NCBI GenBank assembly: GCA_964608735.1
Contig: CAZSPL010000216.1
Location: forward strand, 1-6,262
Source: CAZSPL01 sp964608735
GTDB taxonomy: Bacteria; JAJVIF01; JAPKYR01; CAZSPL01
Length of the DNA stretch: 6,262 bases
Direction of reading: 5' to 3'
Numbering within the stretch: position 1 is the first letter of the stretch; every line of letters starts with the position of its first letter. This document shows, piece by piece, positions 5,237 through 6,262 of the stretch. Both the position numbers and the translations under genes were made by a program. Under the pieces are notes generated by a model. It was not told where the DNA came from and made no database searches. It worked only from the letters and a program-made list of their open reading frames with translations.

Positions 5237-6025
5237 CTACCTTTCCGCTGTCATATCACTTTCCGAAGCGACGATTATCTCCTCGAGCACCTGCTCCTCC
5301 GGTATCCCATGCCCCTCCACGCCCGGGATCAGTTCGACGACCTTGTTAAATAACTCCGCTGCGAATCCCTGCCTTTTTACGGGCGGGATATCGTTCCTCC
5401 GTTCGAGAAACCTCCGGATCGTGTTGAGCTGCCCGGAGGACAGGGGCGCGATGTCCGCCCTGGTGAAAAGGCCGATCGGGGGATATGTCGGCCTGAACAT
5501 GCCGACACGCTTCACCGCGAGAAGCTGCATGATACTTATCCTGCGCTCGGTAATCACGAGGGTCCCGGCGGCGATGTCGCCGAGGCGCTTGTATGTCGGC
5601 GATGCGAACACTATGAGGAAACCTATCATCAGCGCGGAGAGAAGATAATCCACCGGGCGGAGGAAATTCCTGATCAAACTCGATGTGAAATTTACCGGCA
5701 GCCCGCCGTCGCGTATCACGCGGCAGTTCATCAGCCGCTTGCCCGGCGACCTGCCGTTCCATATGAGCTCGAAGAACATGAAGTAGCCCCAGTCGATGAT
5801 GAACGAGATGACGAAGAGCATCACGAGGCTCATCTCCATTCCGCTCTGCATATCCGGCGCTCCCTCGATAAGCGGCCCGGCCGCAACGATAATAATGACG
5901 ACGATCACCACCTGGATGACCAGGTCGATCAGGAGCGCCATCACGCGCGAGGCAAGCCCCGACAGGTCGAATGTGAATTCAACCGCCTCGGGGGTGATTA
6001 CACCTATTCGATCATCGACTGGCAT
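5237..6025 (-). CDS. RDD-family membrane protein
   Basis: A 262-aa inner-membrane protein. The family's signature residues are present: Arg27 and Asp34 in the first membrane helix (SRVMALLIDLV), and Asp150 in YKRLGDIAAGTLVI. Membrane segments are at about 28-50, 66-88 and 125-142. The conserved loop NGRSPGKRLMNCRVI at 90-104 follows the second. About 100 residues after the last segment form a polar C-terminal domain, probably cytoplasmic, ending in an acidic tail; this is longer than in minimal RDD proteins and is of unknown role. Some family members are linked to ion or solute transport; the function of this one is unknown. It is first in a minus-strand cluster with ackA and acyP, but its natural partner is more likely the divergent SpoIIM-family gene, since RDD and SpoIIM genes are often adjacent. 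The ATG at 6025 has no Shine-Dalgarno; see the promoter at 6034-6062. Confidence 0.92.
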   Translation of the reverse strand: MPVDDRIGVITPEAVEFTFDLSGLASRVMALLIDLVIQVVIVVIIIVAAGPLIEGAPDMQSGMEMSLVMLFVISFIIDWGYFMFFELIWNGRSPGKRLMNCRVIRDGGLPVNFTSSLIRNFLRPVDYLLSALMIGFLIVFASPTYKRLGDIAAGTLVITERRISIMQLLAVKRVGMFRPTYPPIGLFTRADIAPLSSGQLNTIRRFLERRNDIPPVKRQGFAAELFNKVVELIPGVEGHGIPEEQVLEEIIVASESDMTAER

Positions 6026-6033
6026 GCCCGCGT

Positions 6034-6062
6034 ATGATATAGGAAACGGGAATACAGGGCAA
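6034..6062 (-). promoter_or_regulatory. Sigma-70-type promoter for RDD-ackA-acyP, near-leaderless
   Basis: On the minus strand, -35 TTGCCC (6062-6057) and -10 TATCAT (6039-6034) are exactly 17 nt apart, matching consensus at 4/6 and 5/6. The -10 ends 8 nt before the ATG at 6025, so transcription should start 0-2 nt ahead of the start codon. The -35 overlaps a short dyad GGGCAATGCCC (6057-6067), a possible regulator site. Confidence 0.55.
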
Positions 6063-6121
6063 TGCCCGACCGCGCCGCCCGATTTGATGTGTCAGGATAG
6101 TCCGTTCCTTTGCGGCTGTTG

Positions 6122-6127
6122 TATAAT
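6122..6127 (+). promoter_or_regulatory. Perfect TATAAT -10 box, 7 nt from the SpoIIM start codon
   Basis: TATAAT is followed by TGAACCG and then ATG at 6135, placing the predicted transcription start at the start codon or one base before. No recognisable -35 is found at 16-18 nt spacing, and no Shine-Dalgarno lies between. It is divergent from the RDD promoter, about 60 bp away. Confidence 0.45.
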
Positions 6128-6134
6128 TGAACCG

Positions 6135-6262
6135 ATGTCCTCGTTCATAGGCGAAAGGAAAGATTATTTATTGCGCCTGGAATATCTTCTCGGCCGGGCA
6201 TCGTACGCGCGCGGCCTGAGAAGATTCACGCGTGATGAACTGTATGAACTCGGCCGCCTCTA
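6135..6262 (+). CDS. N-terminal part of a SpoIIM-family membrane protein
   Basis: The first 42 codons are present and the gene continues past the right edge. The start (SFIGERKDYLLRLEYLLGRA, then ...FTRDELYELGRL) matches the charged N-terminal helix pattern of stage II sporulation protein M homologues: R.....L..LL.R followed by an 'EL.EL.RLY' motif before the membrane helices. In Bacillus, SpoIIM takes part in septal peptidoglycan remodelling during engulfment; homologues in non-sporulating bacteria have no settled function, so this does not imply sporulation. The divergent RDD gene supports the assignment. I chose ATG 6135; an in-frame ATG at 6087 would add a cysteine-rich, unlikely leader and also lacks a ribosome binding site. 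Confidence 0.7.
   Translation, partial: MSSFIGERKDYLLRLEYLLGRASYARGLRRFTRDELYELGRL

Noticed and set aside
6087..6134. Longer start for the SpoIIM-family protein at ATG 6087
   Set aside because: It adds a cysteine-rich leader unlike the family, has no ribosome binding site, and the TATAAT lies within it.
1..6262. CRISPR arrays, tRNA or rRNA genes, insertion sequences
   Set aside because: No regularly spaced repeats, no tRNA-like arms, no transposase frames and no terminal inverted repeats were seen.

Overview
The window suggests a Gram-negative, probably anaerobic or fermenting bacterium of moderate-to-high GC. One gene has the signal peptide and C-terminal phenylalanine of an outer-membrane beta-barrel, and another is a complete acetate kinase. 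I could not place the organism in a named lineage from sequence alone. Composition is even except for about 160-469, which is clearly AT-rich by eye.

Layout, left to right. At 1-42 (minus) are the first 14 codons of a gene that resembles the start of uroporphyrinogen decarboxylase-like methyltransferases. Behind it lie a GC-rich hairpin (55-74) and a possible 27-codon ORF. An AT-rich stretch without a convincing gene follows. A 20-bp perfect palindrome (440-459) then sits over the likely -10 box of a small two-CxxC zinc-ribbon protein (470-841, plus). That gene is tail-to-tail, 8 bp apart, with a solitary gamma-type N6-adenine DNA methyltransferase of the TaqI/Eco57I type (850-2640, minus). 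No restriction nuclease is visible.

A 180-bp divergent spacer carries a well-formed promoter (2744-2772). It drives a two-gene plus-strand unit: a small protein with a very acidic tail (2821-3102), and a minimal eight-strand outer-membrane barrel protein (3102-3569) whose start overlaps the previous stop (TAATG). A 155-bp spacer with a hairpin follows.

The right part is a minus-strand cluster read from about 6027 down to 3725: an RDD-family membrane protein, acetate kinase (ackA) and acylphosphatase (acyP), with gaps of 31 and 8 bp. The last two enzymes both act on acyl phosphates. Acetate kinase interconverts acetyl phosphate plus ADP with acetate plus ATP, and acylphosphatase hydrolyses acyl phosphates. 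Their coupling suggests control of the acetyl-phosphate pool. Divergent from the RDD gene is the start of a SpoIIM-family membrane protein (from 6135), cut by the window end; RDD and SpoIIM genes are frequent neighbours in many bacteria.

The most unusual signal is at the starts of genes. Three of them (minus 42, minus 6025, plus 6135) have a -10-like hexamer ending only 6-8 nt before the ATG and no usable Shine-Dalgarno, as expected for leaderless mRNAs. Other genes in the same window have ordinary ribosome binding sites. I found no clearly new multi-gene system; the best leads are the leaderless pattern, the acidic-protein/barrel pair and the palindrome-controlled zinc-ribbon gene beside the methyltransferase.
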